Shown here in pieces: positions 25,924 through 34,589 of a DNA stretch of 34,748 nucleotides (position 1 is its first letter; each line of letters begins with the position of its first letter). The stretch is from positions 1 through 34,748 of the forward strand of contig JACMLY010000149.1 in assembly GCA_014379345.1 (NCBI GenBank). Reading direction: 5' to 3'. This DNA is from Chitinophagaceae bacterium. GTDB taxonomy: Bacteria; Bacteroidota; Bacteroidia; Chitinophagales; Chitinophagaceae. The position numbers and the translations under genes are program-made. The notes under the pieces are model-generated. The model was not told the DNA's origin and searched no databases. It worked only from the letters and a program-made list of their open reading frames with translations.

Positions 25924-26931
25924 ATGAATGCAGAAAACAATAAAATAGATCTAGCTATTCTAACCAAGTACATGGCTGGTGAGGCAAACCCTCAGGAAGC
26001 TATGCATATAGACGACTGGCTGGCTGAACCTGCAAACAGGAAGGAATTTGATAGCTTAAAAAAGCTTTGGAGTCAATTATCAGAGGGTGCGGTTCTCCAA
26101 CCACTGAATATGGAACATACATGGTCAGAGCTGCAAAAATCATTGCAACACTCAAAACACCAAAGGACGCGTAGAATTCAATTTTACCGTTATGCTTCGG
26201 CTGCATCAGTTACAGGGCTTCTTGTTTTACTGACATCTACCTTGTTTGTCAGTAAAATGAAAGACATGCGCCAAAGTAAAGAAACATTGCTTATCACTAC
26301 AACCGCTATTGGCCAGGTGCAGAAAGCGGTTATGCCTGACGGATCACAGATCACTCTTAATGAACACAGTACTATTTCCTACCCGAAATACTTTAATAAA
26401 ACAGCACGTGAGCTGGCGTTAAATGGAGAATGTTTTTTTAATGTAATTCCTGATAAGGCAAGGCCTTTTGTAATAACAATAGATGAACTAAAAATTAAGG
26501 TAGTTGGAACTTCTTTCAATGTTCGAAAAATCCCTGCAAGCGAACGTATAGAAGTTCAGGTACAATCAGGTATCGTAAAAATGTACACTTCTCAAAAAGA
26601 GATTACGGTCAATAGAGGCAAAACAGGGGTATATACAATATATAATGGAGCGCTGGAATTAAAAGACACTATTGACATCAATAGCATCGGTTATGCCACG
26701 AAAATTTTTTCCTTTAATGATATTTCTTTTATTGATGCCTGCCATTACCTTGAGAGTGCTTTTAATGTGACCATCCGCATCGATGCCCTGAGATATGAAG
26801 GTTGCAAAATAACTGCTCAATTTGATAATAAGCCGCTTGAATATATTCTGGATGTCATTACCGCTACCTTAAATACATCGTACCAAAAACAAGAGGACCT
26901 GATCATCGTCACCGGTGCTGGTTGTCAATAA
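25924..26931 (+). CDS. FecR-family anti-sigma factor
   Basis: This is a 335-residue inner-membrane protein that should hold the ECF sigma factor at 25302. Residues 1-75 form the cytoplasmic sigma-binding domain (LAILTKYMAGEANPQEAMHI, then DDWLAE). A single membrane helix lies at about 91-110 (ASVTGLLVLLTSTLFVS). The periplasmic FecR domain (about 125-220) contains AVMPDGSQITLNEHSTISYP, LALNGECFFNV, and PFVITIDELKIKVVGTSFNV. A DUF4974-like C-terminus (about 262-332: FNDISFIDACHYLESAFNV, then NKPLEYILDVITATLN) completes it. All parts are intact. The partner protein starts 8 nt after its stop. Confidence 0.95.
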   Translation: MNAENNKIDLAILTKYMAGEANPQEAMHIDDWLAEPANRKEFDSLKKLWSQLSEGAVLQPLNMEHTWSELQKSLQHSKHQRTRRIQFYRYASAASVTGLLVLLTSTLFVSKMKDMRQSKETLLITTTAIGQVQKAVMPDGSQITLNEHSTISYPKYFNKTARELALNGECFFNVIPDKARPFVITIDELKIKVVGTSFNVRKIPASERIEVQVQSGIVKMYTSQKEITVNRGKTGVYTIYNGALELKDTIDINSIGYATKIFSFNDISFIDACHYLESAFNVTIRIDALRYEGCKITAQFDNKPLEYILDVITATLNTSYQKQEDLIIVTGAGCQ

Positions 26932-26939
26932 CAACATAT

Positions 26940-28181
26940 ATGAATACATTCAGGAAAATACTTGCAATTTTTATAATGATTGTACCAGCATGGGTTACAA
27001 TGCCTTTAATGGCTCAATCAAACAGAAAGCCTTTTGACAGAGAAATTATTCTTTCTGGCAATGAAGTACGCATAGACACATTGCTGAAAATTTTCTCCTC
27101 CCAAACAGGAATTCAATTTTCTTTTACTTCCAATAAAATCAACCCTTCAAAAAAACTGGCGGTTCCTAAAACAAGCAAAACTCTTTCTCAATGGTTAACA
27201 ATCCTATCTAAGACCATGGGAATTGAGCATAAGCTTTTAGGCAGCCATGTCATCCTGATTGACAACAATACCAGGAAAGGCAAAATTCCAGCAGATAAAG
27301 AAGTTGCTACACCTGAAGGCAAATTTGTTACTAAAAAACCAGAACCATCTACAAAAAAAATAATGACGGTGCCGGATAGTCCTGCTGATCAGGTAGAAAA
27401 TAGCCTGGTAATACGAAATTCTGGCGCTGTTGTTCCTGACAACACAGGAAAAGACTCCGGAAGAGAGCATAGTGATAACAACCTGGCCATTAAAACAATA
27501 CCAACTAAAAAACCGGATTCTGTTATTCAATCCATCGATTTCAGAACTTCCTCCCAAACGAATAACCCACAAAATGCTTTAAAGCAAAATGATATAAAAG
27601 ATGAGACTGTGACGGCATTACGAAAACCAGAATCTTTCCAGGTAGTTATAGGATATAGCAAGCATGGAAGTGGGGATATGAAGGGGATTGTATTTGGTAC
27701 CGAATACAGCCGGTATCTTTCAAATATTTTTTTGATCAATTATAATCTCCGGGCTTCTATCAATAGCGATAAACACACAATTATTGTGAATAATACGACC
27801 ACCAATACCCGAACTGATGCGTCTGTCAGGTTTACGACTGCCGGTGTTCAACTCGGGGTGAACGTAGGGCTCAGCTTAGCAAGACACTCAAAGCATGAAT
27901 TTTTAATAAGTCTGGGTGGATTTGGAAGATATCAGTCGGCTTCAAATGGTTCCGATGGCTATTCCATTTATAGTCCACAGGCAACCGGGTTACCCGTAGT
28001 GCTCGTTGGTTATGATAACCATACACCACAGGAAACTTTTTCAGTGGGTGGGCTCCTGCAGGTGCACTATAATTATACTTTAAGGAATAAAGTTTATTTC
28101 GGGTTTATACCAGGTTTTCAGACAGACACCAACGGCGATGCGCTTCCTCAAGTAGCACTAAGCATCGGCAAACGGTTTTAA
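26940..28181 (+). CDS. STN-domain protein with C-terminal outer-membrane-barrel-like region
   Basis: The protein has 413 residues from ATG 26940. A TTG at 26922 inside fecR would add 6. Residues 1-26 are a signal peptide ending LMAQ. Residues about 35-107 fit the STN fold (IDTLLKIFSSQTGIQFSFTS...LSQWLTILSKTMGIEHKLLGSHVILID), the short domain by which TonB-linked transducers contact FecR. A low-complexity Lys/Pro/Thr/Asn linker (about 108-225) follows. The C-terminal part (about 230-413) has alternating beta-strands (VVIGYSKHGSG, GTEYSRYLSN, EFLISLGGFGRY) and ends in Phe (SIGKRF), as outer-membrane barrels do. No CarboxypepD-like domain, plug or large barrel is present. It sits where a SusC-type transducer normally sits after fecIR. 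Confidence 0.7.
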   Translation: MNTFRKILAIFIMIVPAWVTMPLMAQSNRKPFDREIILSGNEVRIDTLLKIFSSQTGIQFSFTSNKINPSKKLAVPKTSKTLSQWLTILSKTMGIEHKLLGSHVILIDNNTRKGKIPADKEVATPEGKFVTKKPEPSTKKIMTVPDSPADQVENSLVIRNSGAVVPDNTGKDSGREHSDNNLAIKTIPTKKPDSVIQSIDFRTSSQTNNPQNALKQNDIKDETVTALRKPESFQVVIGYSKHGSGDMKGIVFGTEYSRYLSNIFLINYNLRASINSDKHTIIVNNTTTNTRTDASVRFTTAGVQLGVNVGLSLARHSKHEFLISLGGFGRYQSASNGSDGYSIYSPQATGLPVVLVGYDNHTPQETFSVGGLLQVHYNYTLRNKVYFGFIPGFQTDTNGDALPQVALSIGKRF

Positions 28182-28210
28182 TGAGAAAGGTTTTTCTTTA
28201 CAGTCTCATT
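28180..28210 (+). terminator. hairpin after the STN-barrel gene, no T-run
   Basis: AATGAGA at 28180-28186 is perfectly complementary to TCTCATT at 28204-28210, and an inner AAG/CTT can also pair. It overlaps the stop codon of the STN gene. There is no T-tract after it, so it is only a possible terminator or RNA-stability element. Confidence 0.3.
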
Positions 28211-28363
28211 AACTGATTTATTTTCAACTAGCTAAAGCGGACCGGACGGGCATGAAACTGTTCGATACTGGACTACTATCCCGCTTATAGATGTCTTCCA
28301 TTTAGCCATTGCATTTAAAAAAAGATTGGGTTAATCATTGGATTATCAGAAAACTTACGTTTA

Positions 28364-28381
28364 CTTTGTATTTCAAAGTGC
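28364..28381 (+). promoter_or_regulatory. palindromic promoter-like element, copy 1 (CTTTGTATTTCAAAGTGC)
   Basis: ACTTTG-TATTT-CAAAGT (28363-28379) is a perfect 6-bp inverted repeat containing TTACTTTG, one mismatch from the -7 consensus TAnnTTTG. A near copy lies 147 bp downstream at 28511. It may be an operator overlapping a promoter of the membrane-protein genes from 28574. The 28182-28573 gap holds no convincing gene. Confidence 0.35.
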
Positions 28382-28510
28382 TTCGTAGTTAGAAGATGTG
28401 GTTGAGAGTTTGCAATATTCGTGTTGTAAACTTCTGGCGGGAAGATCATGTCAGAAGCATTAATCCAGCTTGTGCCCTGCAACTGATTCCACTGAGGGTG
28501 ATGAAAAATG

Positions 28511-28528
28511 CTTTGTATCTCAAGATGC
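28511..28528 (+). promoter_or_regulatory. promoter-like element, copy 2 (CTTTGTATCTCAAGATGC)
   Basis: This matches copy 1 at 28364 in 15 of 18 positions and in the same orientation, but the inverted repeat is imperfect here. It lies 45 nt upstream of the ATG at 28574. Confidence 0.35.
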
Positions 28529-28573
28529 CAATGAAACATCTAAAAACTATTTATAACTTATAAACCAATCATC

Positions 28574-28909
28574 ATGGTACAAACAGACAATTCAACATCA
28601 CAGCCTCATCAGATTTCATTGGTTACACGTGTGTTAGTGGGCGCAGGGATTGGTTTATTACTGATCTCTCTTTTTTTGCTCTCAGCCGGAGACCCGAATC
28701 CGGAGTGGGGAAAGCTGTGGATGATAAGACCGCTGATCATTGTGCCCTTAGCCGGAGCAATGGGGGGTTTATGTAATTACTTCATTGTTCATTTCCACAA
28801 TTACGTCGGTGTAAACAAGGCAATTGCTATGATAGTAAGTGTAATTGTATTTATCATTGGATTATGGCTTGGAATTGTTTTGGGATTAGACGGCACGATG
28901 TGGAATTGA
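28574..28909 (+). CDS. small integral membrane protein, uncharacterised
   Basis: This is a 111-residue inner-membrane protein with three hydrophobic helices. They lie at about 20-40 (VLVGAGIGLLLISLFLLSAG), 52-72 (PLIIVPLAGAMGGLCNYFIV) and 82-103 (AIAMIVSVIVFIIGLWLGIV). Between the first two is a conserved-looking DPNPEWGKLWMIRP loop. I recall similar Bacteroidota proteins being labelled 'potassium transporter KefB'. The protein is far too short to be KefB and has no ion-channel or nucleotide-binding domain, so that label would not be justified. The function is unknown. A membrane gene follows 57 nt downstream. Confidence 0.8.
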   Translation: MVQTDNSTSQPHQISLVTRVLVGAGIGLLLISLFLLSAGDPNPEWGKLWMIRPLIIVPLAGAMGGLCNYFIVHFHNYVGVNKAIAMIVSVIVFIIGLWLGIVLGLDGTMWN

Positions 28910-28966
28910 ACCACCCTACCCGATCAGAATTAAAGATTTAGAATAAAAAGTTTGAAAGTATAACTC

Positions 28967-30211
28967 ATGAAAGACGAAATACTCACCCATCTAAACGACC
29001 CCAGGCAACTCGAAAAGATGTACCGAACTAACAAGGTGCCTTTTAAGCGGGAGTTTAGCACACTATATCCGGAGCTTAAAGGCAACACACTCGCTGATTT
29101 CTGGAATGAAAGACTTAACTACGAAAGTGAGGATTTATACTGGGGAACGAGCAAGGACATAGCCTTTGTCATCATTGCCTCCATTCTCGCGGGGACTATT
29201 GCAAAGCTCCCTGGATTTTTTAATTTGGATGAAGAGTTTTTCTATCAGAGAAATATTGGTTTTATCGTTTTCCCAATATTGAGTTTATACTTCGCATGGA
29301 AAAACAAGTTAAAAACCAAACCAATAATTTTTATAAGTATAACAATACTGGTTTCCTTGTTGTTCATAAACTTTCTTCCCCATCAAAAGAAAAGTGACAG
29401 CCTGCTTTTATCGTGTATACATCTGCCGTTATTTCTGTGGTGTGTCTTAGGCTACGCTTTTGTTGGTGGAAGTTTAAGTAACTATGAAAAGCGACTTGAT
29501 TTTTTAAGATACAATGGAGACCTGGCTGTAATGACAACTCTTATATTAATTGCAGGAATTATTTTAACAGGTGTTACAATCGGTCTTTTTGCCCTGATTG
29601 ATCTGAATATTCAAAAATTCTATTTTGAAAATGTGGTTATTTTTGCTGTTGCGGCCTCGCTGATAGTGGGCACCTATCTTACAGAAACTAATCCTCAAAT
29701 AGTGAATAAGGTCTCTCCTGTAATAGCAAAAATATTTAGTCCCCTTGTTCTGATAACACTCATAGCTTACCTGGCAGCCATTGTTATTTCAGGGAAGGAT
29801 CTTTACAATGACAGAGAATTTCTTTTAACTTTCAACGCCCTGTTGATTGGAGTGATGGCTATTATATTATTTTCTGTTGCCGGTACATCAAGGCCTACAA
29901 AGAACTATGTAGAAACTTTCATTCTTTTTCTTCTATCTGTTTTAACAGTAATTGTAAATGGGATCGCTTTATCCGCAATTTTATTTAGAATTTCCGAGTG
30001 GGGCATTACCCCTAACAGGATTGCGGTGCTTGGGGGAAATATTTTAATGTTGACCAATTTAATTTTAGTAACCATAAGACTTCTTAAAGCGCTAAGAAAG
30101 AAGAATGATAAAACAGAAGTGGGAGCGGCAATCGCACTATTTCTCCCTGTTTACGCTATATGGGCCTTCCTGGTTACTTTTTTCCTTCCACTGATTTTCA
30201 ACTTTAAATAA
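28967..30211 (+). CDS. polytopic membrane protein, DUF4153-like
   Basis: This is a 414-residue inner-membrane protein. It has a soluble N-terminus of about 60 residues (LNDPRQLEKMYRTNKVPFKR...LADFWNERLNYES) followed by about 10-11 hydrophobic helices (IAFVIIASILAGTIAKL, GFIVFPILSLYFAW, TLILIAGIILTGVTIGLF, VIFAVAASLIVGTYL, LVLITLIAYLAAIVISG, and others). The pattern of a charged lead followed by many helices and GKDLYNDREFLLTFNALLIG agrees with DUF4153-type proteins of Bacteroidota. No catalytic motif is visible, and transport or signalling roles are unproven. It probably shares a transcript with the small membrane gene at 28574. Confidence 0.75.
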   Translation: MKDEILTHLNDPRQLEKMYRTNKVPFKREFSTLYPELKGNTLADFWNERLNYESEDLYWGTSKDIAFVIIASILAGTIAKLPGFFNLDEEFFYQRNIGFIVFPILSLYFAWKNKLKTKPIIFISITILVSLLFINFLPHQKKSDSLLLSCIHLPLFLWCVLGYAFVGGSLSNYEKRLDFLRYNGDLAVMTTLILIAGIILTGVTIGLFALIDLNIQKFYFENVVIFAVAASLIVGTYLTETNPQIVNKVSPVIAKIFSPLVLITLIAYLAAIVISGKDLYNDREFLLTFNALLIGVMAIILFSVAGTSRPTKNYVETFILFLLSVLTVIVNGIALSAILFRISEWGITPNRIAVLGGNILMLTNLILVTIRLLKALRKKNDKTEVGAAIALFLPVYAIWAFLVTFFLPLIFNFK

Positions 30212-30251
30212 TTAAGCATTTGCCAGTGATATCGGAACGAGTACAATGCCT

Positions 30252-31316
30252 TCATGGGATCCATTTTGCAATATTCCCTCCGGACTTTATACGATTTGGC
30301 AATTGATCAACATTGTTGGGATTTATAATCGAGATACCTGCATACCGATCTGCTTCACTTATATCAAGATAAAGGATCAATTCTCCTTTCCAATCCGGAG
30401 CAATAGAGATGGGCCCGGACTTTGATAATCGTTTAAGTTCCGTTCCATTGATATTTACAGACCAGATATCATGTGCTGTATTTGCCAGCGGGTTATGTGG
30501 AAAATTTGGAAGGACTGTTGAATTGACAATACTGAAAATAACTTTTGTATTGTCTGGAGAAAATTCCGGATCATGAGCACTGGCTAGTTTTACCTCCCCT
30601 GCCTTGTAGATCATCCGTGGGTTTGTGCCATTCGAATTCATCATCCATATTTCAGTATGATCTGTTTGCGTATTCACTGGTTGTAATACAAAACTTACCA
30701 TGGATCCATCTTCAGCAACAGATATGTCGGCTTCTCCTGAATGGGGAGTATTCAGTAGTCGCTGCAGACCGGTTGCATTATATTTGATCCTGTAAATGTC
30801 ATTGGCTCCCGCATTCGTTCTGAAGTCATCAGGCGTTGCAGGATCAGCTACCGGATTTTTTTCTTTTGCACCAAAATATATATAACCTTCCTTATCCCAA
30901 TCAATACCACCATTTCCGGCCGTGAGAAAATATGGCAACAGCTGTGCTTCAGTGCCTGTCTTCAGATCAAACAACCAGATTTTTGACGAGCCGCCGGCCG
31001 CTGTAGAATTAGGAGATTGTTCATTTGCTACGATATATTGCCTGTCGGGAGAAACCGCCACATGTTCCCACAAACGGGGATTTTCAAATGTAAGCTGAAT
31101 AATATTCCTGCCTGCGCGATCCATTACATAAATGAACCCGTTCTCATGATATACGATCTCTGCTTCGGGCGGAATCGTTCCAAGTCTTACTGTTTCAGGT
31201 TCGCTGATAAAAATATTATTTGATTTTTGAGTTTTACTGCATGCAATTATGAATATGAAACTCAGTACGATCATCGATCGATATTTTTGAAGAAAAACCA
31301 GTGCAGATATTATCAT
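30252..31316 (-). CDS. TolB-like beta-propeller lipoprotein
   Basis: This 354-residue exported lipoprotein has a signal ending in lipobox IIAC|SK (Cys26). A second in-frame Met at residue 15 (MIVLSFIFIIAC) is an alternative start. The body has PD40/WD40-like blades: FIYVMDRAGRNIIQLT, HVAVSPDRQYIVANEQ, SKIWLFDLKTGTEAQLL, IYRIKYNATGLQRLL, EIWMMNSNGTNPRMIY, EFSPDNTKVIFSI and DIWSVNINGTELKRLS. The SPD and DIW patterns are those of TolB C-terminal propellers. No peptidase or other enzyme domain is attached, so it is probably a binding or scaffold protein. It does not include TolB's N-terminal domain and is not linked to tol-pal genes here. Confidence 0.85.
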   Translation of the reverse strand: MIISALVFLQKYRSMIVLSFIFIIACSKTQKSNNIFISEPETVRLGTIPPEAEIVYHENGFIYVMDRAGRNIIQLTFENPRLWEHVAVSPDRQYIVANEQSPNSTAAGGSSKIWLFDLKTGTEAQLLPYFLTAGNGGIDWDKEGYIYFGAKEKNPVADPATPDDFRTNAGANDIYRIKYNATGLQRLLNTPHSGEADISVAEDGSMVSFVLQPVNTQTDHTEIWMMNSNGTNPRMIYKAGEVKLASAHDPEFSPDNTKVIFSIVNSTVLPNFPHNPLANTAHDIWSVNINGTELKRLSKSGPISIAPDWKGELILYLDISEADRYAGISIINPNNVDQLPNRIKSGGNIAKWIP

Positions 31317-31745
31317 AAAGCATAGTGTATATGAAAAAATTACAGATCTCTTCTATTAGACTTTTTTTTTTAAAAGAAGGTTACACTTGTGAATGGTGAA
31401 TAGGTAGTGGGTGGTGGTCCGTCGCCTGGCTATGCCTGTTGAATAATTGTCAGGATCTGCATTACTTACGCTTCAGTAAGCGATTTGTGTCTATAAAGGA
31501 TCGTTCTTCTCAAACGGTTTCTACTATCTGGAATGTGCTTTTGACTATGACTTGTACTATATATCTTTATCGGGTCCCGCACGAGCTGGATTGCCTGGTT
31601 ATCGAATAACGATGCCCAATAGGATAACTACAAAAATGCTGATTGAAATATCTCGAACCTTACATCACACTTACGTATTCTATCAGTGATGCTTTTCCTA
31701 TCTGGACTTGGCAACCGAAGTCTCCATCAGCCCCACTCTTCTCAA
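31317..31745. other. intergenic, nothing recognised
   Basis: This 429-nt gap between two minus-strand lipoprotein genes contains no ORF with a family pattern and no clear hairpin terminator. It should hold the promoter of the TolB-like gene and the 3' end of the phytase-like transcript. Confidence 0.4.
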
Positions 31746-33050
31746 TCAATATAATGGTGTATCCAACCTGATAAAATAGATTCGGTTGGCGTCGACGCTA
31801 TTGGTTGCGGGTAATATTTTTTGTTGATAGACGCCGTTACTGCCGGTGATGCCAAAGTCATCATCGTTGCAAACGGCGATCATTTTGGAATTGATAATGG
31901 CTAACCCCTCGGCTTTGTCGTGCGGATAAACCGGATCAATGGTTTTGAGCAGATCAACGACCAGGGTTTTTGTTACCGGCACTATTCCGTTTGCGGCTAA
32001 GCCAGCGGCATCTTTCAACTCTTCTACTGTTTTTCCGGCAAATAATTTTCCGGACGCGCTGTTCGCTGGATCGGAGATATTGGTAGCGCCTTCGAGACTG
32101 ATCTTATAAATTCTTTTAATGATGGACTGCCTGTTGCTTTCCGTACCGAACTCACTGCCTCTTTCCAGTACTAGAAATGTATTCTTATTGATGGCAACAA
32201 TTTCGCTTACTGCCTGCAGATTCGGATTTTCCATGAGATACACATATTGCTTCGAACTTCCGCTGGCAATATCGAAGACTAAAATCCGGATGGCCAGAGA
32301 ACCCTGAATCGCCGCCGCAGAAGGATTATACAACGGAAACTGCATGATCCCTACTAAAGTTTTTCCATCGGGTGTAATCGTTAATCCTTCCATTCCGCGA
32401 TTGGGGCGACGGCGGGCCAACACCAGCGGCAATTTGCGCGATCCGCTGCTAAACGGATTGATACGTTCGATGGTCCTGCCAGCTTTGTCGAAATGAATAA
32501 TGTGCGGGCCATATTCATCGCTGATCCAAAAGCTACCATCCGGGGCAAACGTCAGGCCTTCCGAATCGACGCCCTCTTCACTCGATGGTAAAATCGATCC
32601 ATTGATTGTATAAGCGGTTTCGCCAGTTGCCCCTGCACCGGCAGGATTCGGCAAACCGTTCAACTCTATCCCGTGTTTGTTTTTCAGAACTATAATGGAT
32701 TCCAGCGTCAGGCGGTTACCTTTCAATTTGAATTTTCCGATCTGCGGATGAAAATCAGGCGTTGCAAGCACAATACTGTTCGCAATAGTACCTACCACGT
32801 TCGGTCCGCGGTCTGTCAATAAATAAAAGATGGATTTATCGGATGGGTCCTGCGCCATGGAAGAACCAAATCCCCCATTGTATAAATTGACACCGTTTAT
32901 TGTGGCAAGGATTTTCGGATTCGTTGCTTCAGCTACCGATGGATACTCCACTGGTTTGTCGTGAGGTTTTGGAAAGAAATGATCGTATTTGTCACAAGAA
33001 GAGAGGCCAACTATGCCGATGGCAAGAACGGCGTGCAGTTTTGATTTCAT
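31746..33050 (-). CDS. esterase-like/phytase-like beta-propeller lipoprotein
   Basis: This 434-residue lipoprotein has a signal peptide ending GLSSC|DK (Cys19). The rest matches the 'esterase-like activity of phytase' domain (PF13449): NGGFGSSMAQDPSDKSIFYL, LTDRGPNV, the SSEEGVDSEGLTFAPDGSFW segment, ISDEYGPHIIHFDKAGRTIE, RRPNRGMEGLTITPDGKTLV, and DKAEGLAIINSKMIAVCNDD. The paired Glu/Asp-rich loops (EGVDSEGL, NRGMEGL, KAEGLAI) are the family's conserved metal or phosphate region. True phytase activity has been shown for few members, so the substrate is open. It would sit on the periplasmic or outer face of an envelope membrane. The gene is visibly richer in G+C than the spacers around it. Confidence 0.9.
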   Translation of the reverse strand: MKSKLHAVLAIGIVGLSSCDKYDHFFPKPHDKPVEYPSVAEATNPKILATINGVNLYNGGFGSSMAQDPSDKSIFYLLTDRGPNVVGTIANSIVLATPDFHPQIGKFKLKGNRLTLESIIVLKNKHGIELNGLPNPAGAGATGETAYTINGSILPSSEEGVDSEGLTFAPDGSFWISDEYGPHIIHFDKAGRTIERINPFSSGSRKLPLVLARRRPNRGMEGLTITPDGKTLVGIMQFPLYNPSAAAIQGSLAIRILVFDIASGSSKQYVYLMENPNLQAVSEIVAINKNTFLVLERGSEFGTESNRQSIIKRIYKISLEGATNISDPANSASGKLFAGKTVEELKDAAGLAANGIVPVTKTLVVDLLKTIDPVYPHDKAEGLAIINSKMIAVCNDDDFGITGSNGVYQQKILPATNSVDANRIYFIRLDTPLY

Positions 33051-33484
33051 GTGCGAACGAGTTTGTACAAAGAACGGAGAGCTATGTTACTTGTATATTA
33101 TATTTTGATATTTAAGGTTGGAGTATGTTCCTCGCTGATTCCTACACCTGCTTTCATTATCTGATTTTTATTTTAGTGCTTATTAAATATTTCCTCCGCC
33201 TGCTCTATTGTCAGGGCTTTATTATAAAGGGGTCCATCAGGTTCCTGTAGGTGAACATGATCCAAACCTCCAAGATCTGCTAAAGTCAGGTAAAGAATCA
33301 CAACTAAGCACGAATTTTAAATCGTATCTACTCCTATTTTCTTTATACATGAAAATGTTAGAACAAAACCCGGAACAGCAAATTGGTCTCTGAGGATGTA
33401 TACCTTCGCTTTGCACACATGCAAACGGTCGCAAACTGCCCTCATATTGCCGCGAATGCCCCTAACGAGAGAACCCGTCCGTTT
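33051..33484. other. divergent intergenic region, no supported gene
   Basis: This region lies between the minus-strand phytase-like gene and the plus-strand VOC gene. A TTG-started 61-codon frame (33208-33393) and an opposing frame show no family pattern, and I do not call either. It should carry both promoters. Confidence 0.35.
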
Positions 33485-33492
33485 TACCTTTG
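33485..33492 (+). promoter_or_regulatory. Bacteroidota -7 promoter element (TACCTTTG)
   Basis: TACCTTTG fits TAnnTTTG exactly and lies 29 nt upstream of the ATG at 33522. No matching -33 TTG was seen at the usual distance of about 19-21 nt. Confidence 0.45.
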
Positions 33493-33521
33493 TTCAACTA
33501 TTAACTTAACAGCAAACAAAC

Positions 33522-34031
33522 ATGAATAGTATCAACAACACCATCGCAGGACTTGAACTCGCCCAAATCGGCTGGGTGGTCCCGGACATTCACGCCGCTG
33601 TAAAATTTCTTTCCAACGCCTTGAGCATCGCTGGCTTTCCCCAACCAGAACATATCCGTGCACAGGATCTTGGCATGACCTATTATGGCCAGGCCGTAGC
33701 CGGCGAATGGCTTACCACCCAGACCTATAACGGAGGCGCCTTCATCGAACTCATCCAGCCTGTTTCCGGCCAAAGCATGTTCCATGACTACCTCGCCCGG
33801 TATCCCGCAGGCGGCACACAGCACATTGCATTCCGTTTGCCGGTGAGCGATTTCGACCGGGTCACCAGCGATCTGCGCGAACAAGGTTATGCGATCATCA
33901 GCGAAGTGGACCACCCGATTGCGCGGATGGCTTTCTTCGACACCTACCAAACGCTGGGCGTTGCCACCGAGATTATGGGCATCACGCCGGGAGGATGGAT
34001 CGCCATCGAACAAATGCAGAAGGTCGGGTGA
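33522..34031 (+). CDS. VOC family (Glyoxalase_4-like) protein
   Basis: This 169-residue cytoplasmic protein has two VOC half-modules. The first (LAQIGWVVPDIHAAVKFLSN...GAFIELIQPVSG) carries the Glu of the usual metal site in FIELIQP. The second (GTQHIAFRLPVSDFDRVTSD) carries the His in GTQHIAF and ends with ATEIMGITPGG. The H...E...H...E order is that of metal-dependent VOC enzymes such as methylmalonyl-CoA epimerase and glyoxalase, but the substrate is not evident. The gene is clearly richer in G+C than its surroundings. As a result the opposite strand also stays open for about 170 codons, which is a shadow. A clean -7 element lies just upstream. Confidence 0.9.
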   Translation: MNSINNTIAGLELAQIGWVVPDIHAAVKFLSNALSIAGFPQPEHIRAQDLGMTYYGQAVAGEWLTTQTYNGGAFIELIQPVSGQSMFHDYLARYPAGGTQHIAFRLPVSDFDRVTSDLREQGYAIISEVDHPIARMAFFDTYQTLGVATEIMGITPGGWIAIEQMQKVG

Positions 34032-34545
34032 GGATTTGTTTATTCCGGTCTCATTGAAAGCTAAGTCTTAGCCTTCATAAACTTGTATCGCACTGAACCT
34101 GACGGTATTCCGCTGGATAAAAATGATTCCGCTTCCAGTAAGGGTTTCAGGGAATATAATGTACGTGGGAACACAGGAGATTATCTATATTGTTACCAAC
34201 AGTTTCAGTTTTTAGTGACTCATAGGTTTCACCCTTCCATACTTTTGCTTGAGGTTAAGGGATTAACTACATGAAAGTTTAAAAAATGGCGGATATCTGA
34301 TATAGCCAGTTCTGTATATTGAAAGTCGGCAAAGTGAACGTCACTTGATCATTAATCGCGAGTGCTTGCAGAATGGGATCTGAGGGTAATCGAGCCTTAG
34401 GTAGAAATACTCTATTAGCAATTATAAATCAGATAACAACTCCCCTCTTCTAATATTCATTTTTCTTATGTCTCTGAAAATACATCAGTCAGAGGGTAGC
34501 ATAATAAAAATGTTTTTATCCGGCTGCATCACGGTGCATAAAAAA
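34032..34545. other. intergenic, nothing recognised
   Basis: This stretch follows the VOC gene and has one 63-codon frame (34083-34274) without any family pattern. Base composition returns to AT-rich. No RNA gene or repeat was seen before the terminator at 34546. Confidence 0.4.
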
Positions 34546-34570
34546 CGCCTCCGAAATGGAGGCGCTTTTT
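34546..34570 (-). terminator. strong intrinsic terminator, probably bidirectional
   Basis: CGCCTCC, loop GAAAT, GGAGGCG forms a perfect 7-bp G+C-rich stem. It is followed on the plus strand by CTTTTT and preceded by AAAAAA, which is a T-run on the minus strand. It lies 20 nt beyond the stop of the minus-strand gene at 34590, so it most likely ends that transcript. It could also end transcripts coming from the left. Confidence 0.85.
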
Positions 34571-34589
34571 CATTATTTGTATGCTTTAC

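Noticed and set aside
27237..27572. 111-codon minus-strand ORF
   Set aside because: It is antisense to the low-complexity linker of the STN protein; the composition is skewed and no motif is visible.
28315..28539. 74-codon minus-strand ORF with two similar HLEIQS/HFEIQS stretches
   Set aside because: The internal similarity is explained by the two promoter-like repeats on the plus strand; no family was recognised.
33501..34013. 170-codon minus-strand ORF opposite the VOC gene
   Set aside because: It is the antisense shadow of a G+C-rich real gene; the plus strand has clear VOC motifs and a promoter element.
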